Shown here: positions 1 to 7,585 of the stretch, piece by piece | Numbering within the stretch: the stretch's first letter is position 1 | Layout of the letters: each line of letters opens with the position of its first letter | From: Chromobacterium sinusclupearum | Lineage (GTDB): Bacteria > Pseudomonadota > Gammaproteobacteria > Burkholderiales > Chromobacteriaceae | DNA length: 44,188 nt | NCBI RefSeq assembly: GCF_002902845.1 | Contig: NZ_PPTF01000020.1 | Coordinates: 70,454-114,641 of the forward strand | Direction of reading: 5' to 3' | Position numbers and translations under genes: made by a program | The notes under the pieces: generated by a model | Database searches by the model: none | What the model saw: the letters and a program-made list of their open reading frames with translations, nothing else | Told to the model about the DNA's origin: nothing

Positions 1-2
1 GC

Positions 3-878
3 CCGTACCGAGTGGCCGTCAACGACGCGCACCGGCTGTCGCTGCAAGCCTTCGACGATTATTTCGGCTTCCGCGCGCTGCTGGACCAGGTGGATATCTG
101 GATGATGCCGCAGCTCGGAGACCAGCTGTCGCTGAACGTGCAGGAAACCTGCAATCTCACGGTGGAAATCAATCCCTTGCCGGTGGAGGAGCAAACCGAG
201 ATGGCGCTGGAAACCGGCGTTTATTTTCTGTTGTGCGATGGCCGCTCCCCGATCATGCGCGATGATGCCGTCCGCCTGTGGCTGGCCCAGGCGCTGTCGC
301 CGCTGGCCATCATGCAGCAAACGCCGCCGACCACCCGACAGTACTGGGTGGCCGCTTCCGGCCTGCTGCCGCGCTGGCACCACGTCCAGCCCGAGCCTGT
401 CCCGCCCGCCCCGCCTTTGACGCGGCTGCGGCTGGCTTATTACGAACAGCATCCGGAATACCGCCAGATCGCGGACGCCATCGCGCGCTGCCTCGCCGCG
501 CACGGCATCGCGCTGGAGTGCGCGGTCCATCGCTATAGCGATTGGGAGTTGGGACTGGCCGAAACGGACCTGTGGCTGGGCACCGTCAACTTCAGCAGCG
601 GCACGGATTACGCCGTGCCCGCCTGGCTGCTGGGCACGCCGCTGCTGCGGCGTTGCCTGGAACCAACGCTGCCGTTGACAGACTGGCTGCGCGGCTGGCG
701 CGGCGGCGAGCACAGCGCGGCCAGCCTGTCGGCGCAGACAGTGCGCCAACACTGGATCCTGCCGCTGTTCCACAACTGGCTGCGGCTGAAAGGGCCGGGG
801 CAGATCGAGGACTTTCGTCTCAACAGCATGGGCTGGTTCGATTTCAAATCCGTCTGGCTACGGCCCGAAGAAGACTGA
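3..878 (+). CDS. sgrR: SgrR-family transcriptional regulator, C-terminal part (5' end outside window)
   Basis: The reading frame is open from the left edge and begins with PYRV, so the gene starts upstream of the window; the GTG at 12 is unlikely to be its start. The visible part is the C-terminal solute-binding-like domain of SgrR-type regulators. The phrase DLWLGTVNF and the ending GWFDFKS followed by a short acidic tail are typical of that family. SgrR proteins join an N-terminal winged-helix DNA-binding domain to a periplasmic-binding-protein fold; in E. coli SgrR activates the sugar-phosphate stress response. The DNA-binding half cannot be seen, so the regulon is unknown. A hairpin without a T-tract follows the stop. 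Confidence 0.75.
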   Translation, partial: PYRVAVNDAHRLSLQAFDDYFGFRALLDQVDIWMMPQLGDQLSLNVQETCNLTVEINPLPVEEQTEMALETGVYFLLCDGRSPIMRDDAVRLWLAQALSPLAIMQQTPPTTRQYWVAASGLLPRWHHVQPEPVPPAPPLTRLRLAYYEQHPEYRQIADAIARCLAAHGIALECAVHRYSDWELGLAETDLWLGTVNFSSGTDYAVPAWLLGTPLLRRCLEPTLPLTDWLRGWRGGEHSAASLSAQTVRQHWILPLFHNWLRLKGPGQIEDFRLNSMGWFDFKSVWLRPEED

Positions 879-884
879 CCCCGT

Positions 885-904
885 TGCCGCCGCGCAGGGC
901 GGCA
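885..904 (+). terminator. Weak hairpin after sgrR
   Basis: TGCCGCC (885-891) pairs with GGCGGCA (898-904) around a six-base loop, just after the sgrR stop. No T-run follows, so intrinsic termination is doubtful. It could equally be a chance GC-rich inverted repeat. Confidence 0.3.
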
Positions 905-942
905 GGCACAATCGATTGCGCCCCCGCCCCCAAACCAAGACC

Positions 943-1683
943 ATGCCCCGCACTGACTCCGCCTACCTGCCCGAACCGATACGCCAAGCGATGCTGACGC
1001 TGCCCGCCGGCGTCTGCGGCGATGCGCCCTGGCAAGGCAGGCTGGCGGCGCTTCCGCCAGCAAGACCAGGCCAGCCGTTGCCGCTGCTGTTGTTCCTGCA
1101 CGGCTCCTCCGGCCTGAATGAACAGACGCTGGCGTTTCAGCGCTGGGCCAGCGACACCCTCGGCATCGCCGCGCTGGCGCCGGACAGCTTCGCCCGCCCC
1201 AAGCGTCCGCGCTATCAAAGCCCAGCCCCAGTGGAGCAATATGAGGCGGTGCACGCGCTGCGGCAAGAAGAGATCGCCATGATGCTGGCAGCGCTGCCGC
1301 GACTGCCATGGGTGGACAGCCAGCGGCTGGCCTTGGCAGGCAGCAGCGAGGGCGGCGTGGCGGCCGCCCGTTGGCGCGGCCAGGAATTCGCCGGCCGCAT
1401 CATCTATGGCTGGAGCTGCGAGGACAATTACTTTGTGGAGAAAGCGGACAATGGCTTTGATGCCGACTGCCCGCTGCTGAACCTGCTGTCGGACGCCGAC
1501 CCGTTCTTCGGCCGCAACAGCCAATACAACCGCGGCCGCCAAGTCGACGGCGACAGCCGGCGCGCGCTGGCGGACATGCCCAAGGCGCGGCTGGTTCTGC
1601 TGCCGAATGCCCCGCACACGCTGTACAACCTGCCGGAGGCGCGCATGCTGACGGAGGAATTCCTGCGCGGGCTGTTTGCTTGA
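943..1683 (+). CDS. Alpha/beta hydrolase (dienelactone-hydrolase-like)
   Basis: A 246-residue protein with a serine hydrolase pattern. The oxyanion motif HGSSG lies at 53-57 and the nucleophile elbow G-S-S-E-G at 133-137 (Ser135). A candidate acid lies in SDADPFF and a C-terminal His in NAPHTLYN. No signal peptide is visible, so it is probably cytoplasmic. The ATG at 943 is preferred; the frame also extends to a TTG at 916, but nothing supports that start. The sequence resembles dienelactone-hydrolase-like enzymes, but the substrate cannot be inferred. It follows sgrR by 64 bases and may be read through with it. The chemosensory-like operon on its 3' side converges on it. Confidence 0.7.
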   Translation: MPRTDSAYLPEPIRQAMLTLPAGVCGDAPWQGRLAALPPARPGQPLPLLLFLHGSSGLNEQTLAFQRWASDTLGIAALAPDSFARPKRPRYQSPAPVEQYEAVHALRQEEIAMMLAALPRLPWVDSQRLALAGSSEGGVAAARWRGQEFAGRIIYGWSCEDNYFVEKADNGFDADCPLLNLLSDADPFFGRNSQYNRGRQVDGDSRRALADMPKARLVLLPNAPHTLYNLPEARMLTEEFLRGLFA

Positions 1684-1752
1684 TTGTCTATCGTCTCGAA
1701 TCCGCTGAGCGCAGCAAGCGCAACGCCGGATCAGGGATTGGCTGAACGGTTT

Positions 1753-2325
1753 TCAGAACAACTCCAGCTCGCCCACGCTCTCCGCTACGGCAGCCATCGG
1801 CGGCTGGTAGCGGAAATCCAGGCTGGCGCCGCTCGACAGGGTCAGGCAGGTGGTCAGCCAAAAATGCGCGCCGCCGCCCATGTCCACCCGCCAGCTGCGG
1901 CGCAAGGCGCTGTTCAGCAATTCCAGATGCTGGAGGCTGCTGGCGCCCACTCCCAGCGGCGTGGACATGCCGACATGGCGGAAGACGGCGCACAGCGCAC
2001 GGTTGACCGCGCCACAAATCATATTGGCCAGCTCGCCGTGCGCGTCGCGCAGCGCGGCCGCCGTCAGCGGCGAACTGCTGCGCACCCAGCGCGCCAGCCT
2101 GTCCTTCATCGCGGCATCGTCGGCAAACTGGAACAACATGGCGAAACGGAAATGGTAGGAGGAAATATTCAGCAGCATCAGTTCGTCGCCGACGACATCC
2201 AATCGCGGCAGCTGCTCGCCCAGCGGCGACACCACGCAAGGGCTGTCCTCGCCGACGCCGCAACCCTCGCGCAGCGCCTGCTCGCAAATCTTTTCCAGCG
2301 ACTCCACCGCAACCGGGCTGATCAT
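1753..2325 (-). CDS. cheX: CheX-type CheY-P phosphatase with C-terminal GELELF tail
   Basis: A 190-residue protein and the last gene of the five-gene chemosensory-like operon. Its ATG overlaps the stop of the upstream MCP-like gene (ATGA at 2322-2325), implying translational coupling. The region GELANMICG contains the E-x-x-N pair (Glu98, Asn101) that CheX/CheC/FliY phosphatases use to position water for dephosphorylating CheY. CheX is the usual phosphatase of chemosensory systems that lack CheZ. The protein ends in GELELF, the same six residues as the CheX-fusion protein two genes upstream of the MCP-like gene. The tail resembles, in character only, the acidic/hydrophobic C-terminal peptide by which CheZ binds CheY. 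The family call rests on the motif and the neighbours; overall similarity is low. Confidence 0.7.
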   Translation of the reverse strand: MISPVAVESLEKICEQALREGCGVGEDSPCVVSPLGEQLPRLDVVGDELMLLNISSYHFRFAMLFQFADDAAMKDRLARWVRSSSPLTAAALRDAHGELANMICGAVNRALCAVFRHVGMSTPLGVGASSLQHLELLNSALRRSWRVDMGGGAHFWLTTCLTLSSGASLDFRYQPPMAAVAESVGELELF

Positions 2326-3110
2326 ACCGTCTCCCCGCTTTCCAGTTTGGCCAGGATGCGCTCGCTGGAGGCCTTGAGGCCGAACACCGCGGTGCGGATC
2401 ATATTGCCGCAGGCCTGCAGATCCTGGAAGGTGGTGGTGGTCACCAGGTCGTTGCGCTCCAGATTCTTCTTGTATTCGCCTGACAGGTCGGCGGCGTTGC
2501 TCGCCAACTGGCGCACGCCGTCGGCCACCACCGAGAAGCCGCGGCCGTATTCGCCGGCGCGCGCGGCCTCGATGGAGGCGTTCAGCGCCAGCATCACCAC
2601 GTTTTTGACGATGGTGGAGAAGTCTTCGTTCTGTTCTTTCAGGCGGCGGTTATTGACCAGAATGGCCTGCATTTCCTCGTGCCAGCGCTCTATGGTCTGC
2701 ACCAGCCCCAGCAACAGCTCCACGTCGCCGGCCAGCGTCGCCTGCTCCTGGCGCATTTCGGCGCGCACGCTTTGCAGCGCCTGCAAGGCCTCGTCGCGGG
2801 ATTCGCGCCGCGCCGATTCGCGCGCGGCTTCCGCCAGGCGCTGCGCCTCCGCTTCCAGTTGCGCCAACTGCGCCTTCATCTCATCCAGCTTTCGGCCATG
2901 CGCGGCCTCGGCCGCCTCCAGCTGCTGCCGGTAACGCTCCGCCACCCGCTCCGGAGGCTCCAACCGCTCCAGTTCGGCGATGCGGGCATCGCGCTCGCTC
3001 AGTTGCAAGCGATGGCGTGCGGCGGCGCGCCAAGCCAGCGCGCCAACCACGACCGATAGCGCCAGGCACAGGCCGGCGCAGACAAAGGCGATCATGCTTA
3101 CTGCGTCCAT
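2322..3110 (-). CDS. Short membrane-anchored MCP-like signalling protein
   Basis: A 262-residue protein. One hydrophobic segment (about 6-28) is followed by a long charged coiled coil (about 35-125). Next comes the methyl-accepting chemotaxis protein hairpin tip, about 171-203, recognisable by MLALNASIEAARAGE and GRGFSVVAD. There is no periplasmic sensor domain and no HAMP domain, and the protein ends about 60 residues after the tip, so the return helix is short. The usual VADEVR reads VADGVR (Gly199). It may be a scaffold or a cytoplasmic sensor rather than a receptor. It sits between cheY and cheX in the operon and overlaps cheX by four bases. No CheR or CheB gene for methylation is nearby. 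Confidence 0.7.
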   Translation of the reverse strand: MDAVSMIAFVCAGLCLALSVVVGALAWRAAARHRLQLSERDARIAELERLEPPERVAERYRQQLEAAEAAHGRKLDEMKAQLAQLEAEAQRLAEAARESARRESRDEALQALQSVRAEMRQEQATLAGDVELLLGLVQTIERWHEEMQAILVNNRRLKEQNEDFSTIVKNVVMLALNASIEAARAGEYGRGFSVVADGVRQLASNAADLSGEYKKNLERNDLVTTTTFQDLQACGNMIRTAVFGLKASSERILAKLESGETV

Positions 3111-3148
3111 CTCGTTCTTTCCGTACCGCGTCCGCGCGGCGGCGTGGC

Positions 3149-3517
3149 TCAGCCGGTCACCAGCTTCTTGAAGGTAGGCAACACGGCCGCGCCGTTGAAC
3201 GGCTTGACGATCCAGCCCTTGACGCCGGCCGCCTTGCCGCGCTCCTTCATCGCCGGGCTGTTCTCGGTGGTGAGCATGATCACGTTGACCGCAGCGTTTT
3301 TCAGCTCGCTGCGGATTTTCTCGGCCATGGTCAGGCCGTCCATATTGGGCATGTTGACGTCGCTGACCACCAGCTTGATGCCGGGATTGGCGCGCAACTT
3401 GTCCAGACCGTCCTTGCCGTCCACCGCGGTCACCACGGCGATGCCGTTGGCCTTCAGGAAATCCGCCACTTCATTGCGCACGGTGCTGGAGTCATCCACC
3501 ATCAGAACTTGAGCCAT
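3149..3517 (-). CDS. cheY: CheY-like single-domain response regulator
   Basis: A 122-residue stand-alone receiver. All active-site residues are present: the acid pair Asp8-Asp9, phosphoacceptor Asp53 in SDVNMPNMDG, switch Thr83 in MLTTE, and Lys105 in VKPF. It has no output domain, so it should act by protein-protein contact, as CheY does. It lies between the receiver-CheX fusion gene and the MCP-like gene in the same operon. The likely cycle, inferred from the gene set, is phosphorylation by the CheA-like kinase and dephosphorylation by the two CheX proteins. Whether it reaches the flagellar motor or another target cannot be told. Confidence 0.85.
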   Translation of the reverse strand: MAQVLMVDDSSTVRNEVADFLKANGIAVVTAVDGKDGLDKLRANPGIKLVVSDVNMPNMDGLTMAEKIRSELKNAAVNVIMLTTENSPAMKERGKAAGVKGWIVKPFNGAAVLPTFKKLVTG

Positions 3518-3542
3518 TTCACTTCCTCTTTATCATTGGGTT

Positions 3543-4529
3543 TCAAAACAGTTCGAGCTCGCCGGATTCCACCAGCGATTCGACACTAGGCGTCTCCTGA
3601 AACTCGTCCGGAGACCAGCACAGGTTGAATACGAAGCGCTGCACCAGCGTGACCTCATACCCGTCGGCGGCGTCGCGGTCGCGCAGCTGGTACTTGATGC
3701 ACAGCTGCGGATCTTCCGAGCCGAAGGAGATATAACGCCGCTGGTGGTTGACGATGATGGGCACCTGGGTCAGCAGCGCCGGATGCTGCGCGCCATTGCC
3801 GGCGTAACGGTTCTTGAACGAGCCCCAGATCAGATTGGTGGCCTCGCCCAATGCGGCGTTGAGCTGGCGGAAATCGGGATCGGCATCACCCTCTGGCTCC
3901 AGCAGCGCCATCAGCGGCGACTCCTCCGCCTGCAGCATCATGTAGCCGCGGCACCAGCTGCTTTCGATGGCGATCAGCGTGAACATCTCGCCGTAGACCA
4001 GGCGGTCCTTGACCGCCAGGAACGGCGCCTGCACCGTCACTTCGCAGCGCGGAAACAGCAGCGCCAGCGCGTCGCGGCTCATCTCTGTGATGCCGCGCAC
4101 CAGCGGGTTGGGATAGATGCGGCTGAAGATGGACGAAGCCAGCGCGTCGCTGAGAATATGCAGATCGTTCAGGGTATAGCCGCAGCAAAAACGCAGCGCG
4201 TCGCGTTCGGACAGGCCGGCCAGGCTGGGCGTCTGCTCGCGGCGCAGGAAAATCGGCAGTTCCGGCCGCGCGGTGTGGATCTGCCGCGCCAGCTCCAGCC
4301 CGGCCTTGCGGCCGTCGTAGTGTTCGAACAGCATGATGCCGCCCAAGTCCACATTGGAGCGCAAGATGGCCATCACGTTGTCCGCGCCGGCTTTTTGCGG
4401 CCGGATGCAGATCAGTTCATTGTCGCGGCAGAAGTGCTTCAGGCTGCCGGAATAGGTCTGGCCGTCGTCCAGCACCAGCATCTTGGTGCGCAGGCAGGTT
4501 TGCAGGGTATCGGTCATCGCTGCGCTCAC
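3543..4529 (-). CDS. Degenerate receiver-CheX fusion protein with GELELF tail
   Basis: A 328-residue protein in two parts. Residues 1-135 look like a receiver fold, but the phosphoacceptor strand reads IMLFEHYDG, with no Asp at the usual place, so it is probably a pseudo-receiver. Residues 140-300 carry a CheX-like domain with Glu229-x-x-Asn232 in LGEATNLIWG. The last six residues are GELELF, matching the second CheX of the operon. The GTG at 4529 overlaps the kinase stop; an ATG four codons in (4516) is an alternative start. The placement directly after the kinase and before cheY suggests it tunes CheY phosphorylation. The domain calls are from motif reading only. Confidence 0.65.
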   Translation of the reverse strand: MSAAMTDTLQTCLRTKMLVLDDGQTYSGSLKHFCRDNELICIRPQKAGADNVMAILRSNVDLGGIMLFEHYDGRKAGLELARQIHTARPELPIFLRREQTPSLAGLSERDALRFCCGYTLNDLHILSDALASSIFSRIYPNPLVRGITEMSRDALALLFPRCEVTVQAPFLAVKDRLVYGEMFTLIAIESSWCRGYMMLQAEESPLMALLEPEGDADPDFRQLNAALGEATNLIWGSFKNRYAGNGAQHPALLTQVPIIVNHQRRYISFGSEDPQLCIKYQLRDRDAADGYEVTLVQRFVFNLCWSPDEFQETPSVESLVESGELELF

Positions 4530-6895
4530 ACCGGATTCAGGGCGTTTTCAGCGGCAACGTGCGCCACATCGCTGATGGCCGCGCGCGGCTCCACCGCCAC
4601 CGCCAGGCTGTCCGGCAACACCACCACCGTCTCGAAACGGCGGAAGTCCATGCCGCGCTCGTTGTCGAGGAAACGAAGCTCTATTCTGCCCTGCTCGCGC
4701 TTGATGAAGGACTGCACGGCATCCATGCCCACGCCGCGGCCGGACACGGCAGTCAGCTTGGCCGCGGTGGAGAAGCCGGGGCGGAAGATCAGTTGGGCAG
4801 TCTCTTCGTCGCTGAGCTCGGCGTCGGCGGCGATCAGCCCCTGCTGCAGCGCGCGTTCGCGGATGCGCCCCAGCGCCAGGCCGCGGCCGTCGTCCGCCAG
4901 AGCCAGCTCCAGGCGGCCGTCGGCCACACGCAAGTCGAGCACGATGGCGCCCTGGGGGCTCTTGCCCAGCGCCACGCGCTCGTCCGGGGCTTCCAAACCA
5001 TGATCCAGCGCGTTGCGCATCAGGTGCATGAACACATTCTTCAGGGTGGCGGAGGCCTGGTTGCGCAGCACATAGCCGTTGTCGCGCACCCGCACCTGCG
5101 GCACGTCCTTGCCCAGCTCATGCGCCAGCGAGGGCAGCGAATCCAGCACGCCGGCCAGGATTTCCGTTACCGGCTCCGTGCCCATGCGGCTCAGCACATG
5201 GCGCACGCTGTTGTGGACGGAAATCAGCTCGTGCAGATTGCCGGTGTTGACGGTTTCCAGGCGCTGCAGCATCTCGCGCACTTGGTCGCGGTCCACCAGC
5301 AGGAAATCGGCGCCGCCCACGCGGCCCGGCCCCTTGCGGCCCAGGCTCACCTCGTTGACGCGGGCGTAGTGCTCTACGCTGTCGCGCACCGCTTCCAGCT
5401 CGCGCAGCAGCTGGGTCTGGTCCCAGACGATTTCCGGCTTGGGCTGACGCAAAAGCTCGTAGCTCTGCTCAGCCTGGTGCACGATGTCGGTCAGCTGCGA
5501 CAAGCCGTAGGTGCGGGCATTGCCCTTGATGGTGTGCAGATTGCGGAACAGCTGATTGATGGCCTCGCGGTCGCCGTTGGGATACTGGCGGATCAACTGC
5601 TCGGACTCGCCGATGAAGCGCACAGCGCCGGCAATGAAGTCGTGGAACTTGTCCTGGCTCACCGCCAGGATCTCGCCGATGATGGCCAGCTCGCGCTTCT
5701 GCTCGTTGGCCTCGGCGGCCAGGGCCTTCAGCTCGGTCACGTCGCGCACGCACAGCATCAGCCGCTCCACGCGGTCCTGCTCGTCCACGATCACCGACCA
5801 GCTCAGATCCAGCACCTTGCCCTGGCGTTCCAGCTCGCCCACCAGCAAGTGGCGGTTGAATTCGAAATTCATGCTGTCCTCGCCCAGGCAGGAGGCGATG
5901 GCGGCCTCCACCTGCGACAGCGCGTCGGCGCCCAGCTTGCCGTCGGCGAACAGCACATCCATGATGTTGCGGCCGGCGATGTCGCCGTGTCCCAGGATGG
6001 ATTCCAGATGGGCGGAGTACTCGTGATGCACCGCCATGCCGTCGACGATGGTGAGAATGCCTTGCGGGATGTTCTGCAGCATGGCCTGGATGTCGTTGCT
6101 CTTCTGCCGCACCAGGGCGCTGCTCTCCTCGATGCGCGCCACCATGCTGTTGAAGGCGACGATGGACTTGCCGATCTCGTCCTCGCGCTCCACCGGCACC
6201 CGGCGCGAAAAGTCCTGGCTGTCGGCGATCTCGCTCATGGTGTCCTGCATGTGGCGGATCGGCAGCACGATCTGGCGGTACAGCAGCCAGCCGAGCACGC
6301 CCAGCGCCAGCAGCGTCGCCACCGTCACCAGCGTCAGCGTCATCGCGGCGCCGGACAGGTTGCGGTTCAGCGTCAGGATCGCCTCGTCCTTGTTGCGGGT
6401 TTTCTCCACCCGCAGCGTGGTGACGATCTGCTGCAGGTTGTCATGAAATTGCAGCACGCCGCCGGCGTAGGTGGCGTCGGCCAAGTCGCTCTGCCCGCCC
6501 TGCTTGAACTTGATGGTATCGTTGATGGCGCCGACGTAGTTGTCGTACACCTCCTGAGCCTGATCCGCCAGACCGCGCTGGGTGGGGCTGCTGGCCATGC
6601 TCTTCTGCAACGCCAGCTGCGACTGCAGCGCCTTCTCGCTGGCGGCCAGCTGCTCCTTGGCTTGGGACTGCAGATTGGCGTCGGAGGCTTGCAGGAAAGT
6701 CATCATACCCAGCTGCACGTCCTTCAGCGACGAGAGCAGGTCGGCCGAAGCCAGCGCGCTGGGCACCTCGCCCTCGGTCACCGATTTGACGGCCGCGGCA
6801 TTGGCATGCGATTTCCATACCGCATAGCCGCCGACGGCGAGGATGGACAAGAAGCTGACCGATACCAGCAAGAGAATCCTATTACGTATATTCAT
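4526..6895 (-). CDS. Membrane-bound CheA-like histidine kinase with PAS and HPt, lacking a CheW-like domain
   Basis: A 789-residue first gene of the operon. TM1 is about 7-27. A helical, probably periplasmic, four-helix-bundle-like region runs to TM2 (about 182-207). HAMP is about 208-262 and a PAS-like segment about 264-392. An HPt domain (about 415-510) has His454 in LHTIKGNARTYG, as in CheA P1. The ATPase domain (about 605-765) has MRNALDHGLE, LADDGRG and a CheA-style FRPGFSTA...VSGRGVGMD. The protein ends without the CheW-like P5 domain, so it resembles a sensor kinase that uses CheA chemistry. The likely phosphate acceptor is the CheY encoded downstream. No convincing promoter was seen in the 140 bases upstream. 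Confidence 0.8.
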   Translation of the reverse strand: MNIRNRILLLVSVSFLSILAVGGYAVWKSHANAAAVKSVTEGEVPSALASADLLSSLKDVQLGMMTFLQASDANLQSQAKEQLAASEKALQSQLALQKSMASSPTQRGLADQAQEVYDNYVGAINDTIKFKQGGQSDLADATYAGGVLQFHDNLQQIVTTLRVEKTRNKDEAILTLNRNLSGAAMTLTLVTVATLLALGVLGWLLYRQIVLPIRHMQDTMSEIADSQDFSRRVPVEREDEIGKSIVAFNSMVARIEESSALVRQKSNDIQAMLQNIPQGILTIVDGMAVHHEYSAHLESILGHGDIAGRNIMDVLFADGKLGADALSQVEAAIASCLGEDSMNFEFNRHLLVGELERQGKVLDLSWSVIVDEQDRVERLMLCVRDVTELKALAAEANEQKRELAIIGEILAVSQDKFHDFIAGAVRFIGESEQLIRQYPNGDREAINQLFRNLHTIKGNARTYGLSQLTDIVHQAEQSYELLRQPKPEIVWDQTQLLRELEAVRDSVEHYARVNEVSLGRKGPGRVGGADFLLVDRDQVREMLQRLETVNTGNLHELISVHNSVRHVLSRMGTEPVTEILAGVLDSLPSLAHELGKDVPQVRVRDNGYVLRNQASATLKNVFMHLMRNALDHGLEAPDERVALGKSPQGAIVLDLRVADGRLELALADDGRGLALGRIRERALQQGLIAADAELSDEETAQLIFRPGFSTAAKLTAVSGRGVGMDAVQSFIKREQGRIELRFLDNERGMDFRRFETVVVLPDSLAVAVEPRAAISDVAHVAAENALNPV

Positions 6896-7067
6896 GGCCT
6901 GCCCAACGCAAAAGATTGTTAATGTTTAAACAGTCTGCTTTGAAATAATTATCCGAACCATTTTTTCAAAAGACGATGACAGCGTTATGACAGGAATCCA
7001 TCACATTCGGGGTTAAACTGATAAGCTAACGCTTCAATGTGAACGTCATTGGCATTAGACGGAGACT

Positions 7068-7248
7068 ATGCAAAAAAATCATAAGACCGCTGGAGGAGAT
7101 GGCTACGGCGATGGACTTCGAGCTGAAGGACGTCTTCGACCTCGACAACCAGCCATCGGCGGAGGAGCTGCGCAATCAGGTCATACGCCCAGCCCAGGTG
7201 GCAAACTATGAACTGCTGGCCAAGATGGCCGGTGCGCTAGATCCGTAG
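7068..7248 (+). pseudogene. Small ORF of unknown function with A7 tract after the start codon
   Basis: From codon 3 onward the coding-looking frame reads KIIRPLEEMATAMDFELKD and runs to a stop at 7248, ending LAKMAGALDP. The best start, ATG 7068 with GGAG three bases upstream, is one base out of phase with it. A run of seven A (7072-7078) lies between them; six A would put the ATG in frame and give about 59 residues. Other possible starts for the same frame are GTG 7039, or ATG 7099 preceded by GGAGGAG. The family is not recognised. It may be a frameshifted gene, a slippage-controlled gene, or a short protein from ATG 7099. It is divergent from the chemosensory operon. Confidence 0.4.
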
Positions 7249-7481
7249 CATCTTTTAAAAACATCGAAAAAAACTGAGACGTAGTAAAATCTGCCACGAT
7301 AGCGGCAATTCCTTCCCACTATCATCAAACGATCGTCTCTGCCCAACACCCACACATTGCGTCGAGCCTCAATCAGCTAAGTGTTCCCAACCCCCTATAG
7401 CCCTTTTCATTGCGACAGCCCCTCTGAAAAAACAGTACAAAGTACAGATTTATCCTAGTCATGCCACCTTACCTAGCCAAG
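7249..7481. other. AT-rich gene-free stretch
   Basis: No credible ORF or RNA gene is seen here. The base composition is clearly lower in GC than the flanking genes. It leads into the sigma-54 promoter at 7482. A six-base inverted repeat, TGCCAC (7462-7467) and GTGGCA (7481-7486), overlaps the -24 element of that promoter and could be an operator or chance. Confidence 0.5.
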
Positions 7482-7497
7482 TGGCACATAGTTTGCT
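7482..7497 (+). promoter_or_regulatory. Sigma-54 (RpoN) -24/-12 promoter
   Basis: TGGCAC, five bases, TTGCT matches the RpoN consensus TGGCAC-N5-TTGCW at every fixed position, with the required ten bases between the GG and GC dinucleotides. It points at the ATG at 7586, about 90 bases downstream; transcription would start near 7508. Sigma-54 promoters need an enhancer-binding activator, whose gene is not in this window. The rpoN gene itself is at 16953-18353. Confidence 0.7.
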
Positions 7498-7585
7498 TTG
7501 ACATACTCAGTGGTAAAAGCATAGAAACTATCATAAACAAGGCGAACTGACTTCCATATATTGACCAATTTTTTTGGAGAAGAAA

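Noticed and set aside
1753..4529. GELELF tails read as DNA sliding-clamp binding motifs (Q-L-x-L-F)
   Set aside because: The shared L-x-L-F is suggestive, but the first residue is Glu, not Gln, and the chemosensory context makes a clamp role improbable.
4559..6922. A 787-codon open frame antisense to the CheA-like kinase
   Set aside because: It mirrors the codon-position bias of the kinase gene, has no recognisable domain, and is rich in His/Gln/Ala as antisense frames in GC-rich DNA are.
6896..7060. Promoter of the chemosensory-like operon
   Set aside because: GGATAATT on the minus strand resembles a -10, but no -35 at a proper distance and no sigma-28 or sigma-54 match was found.
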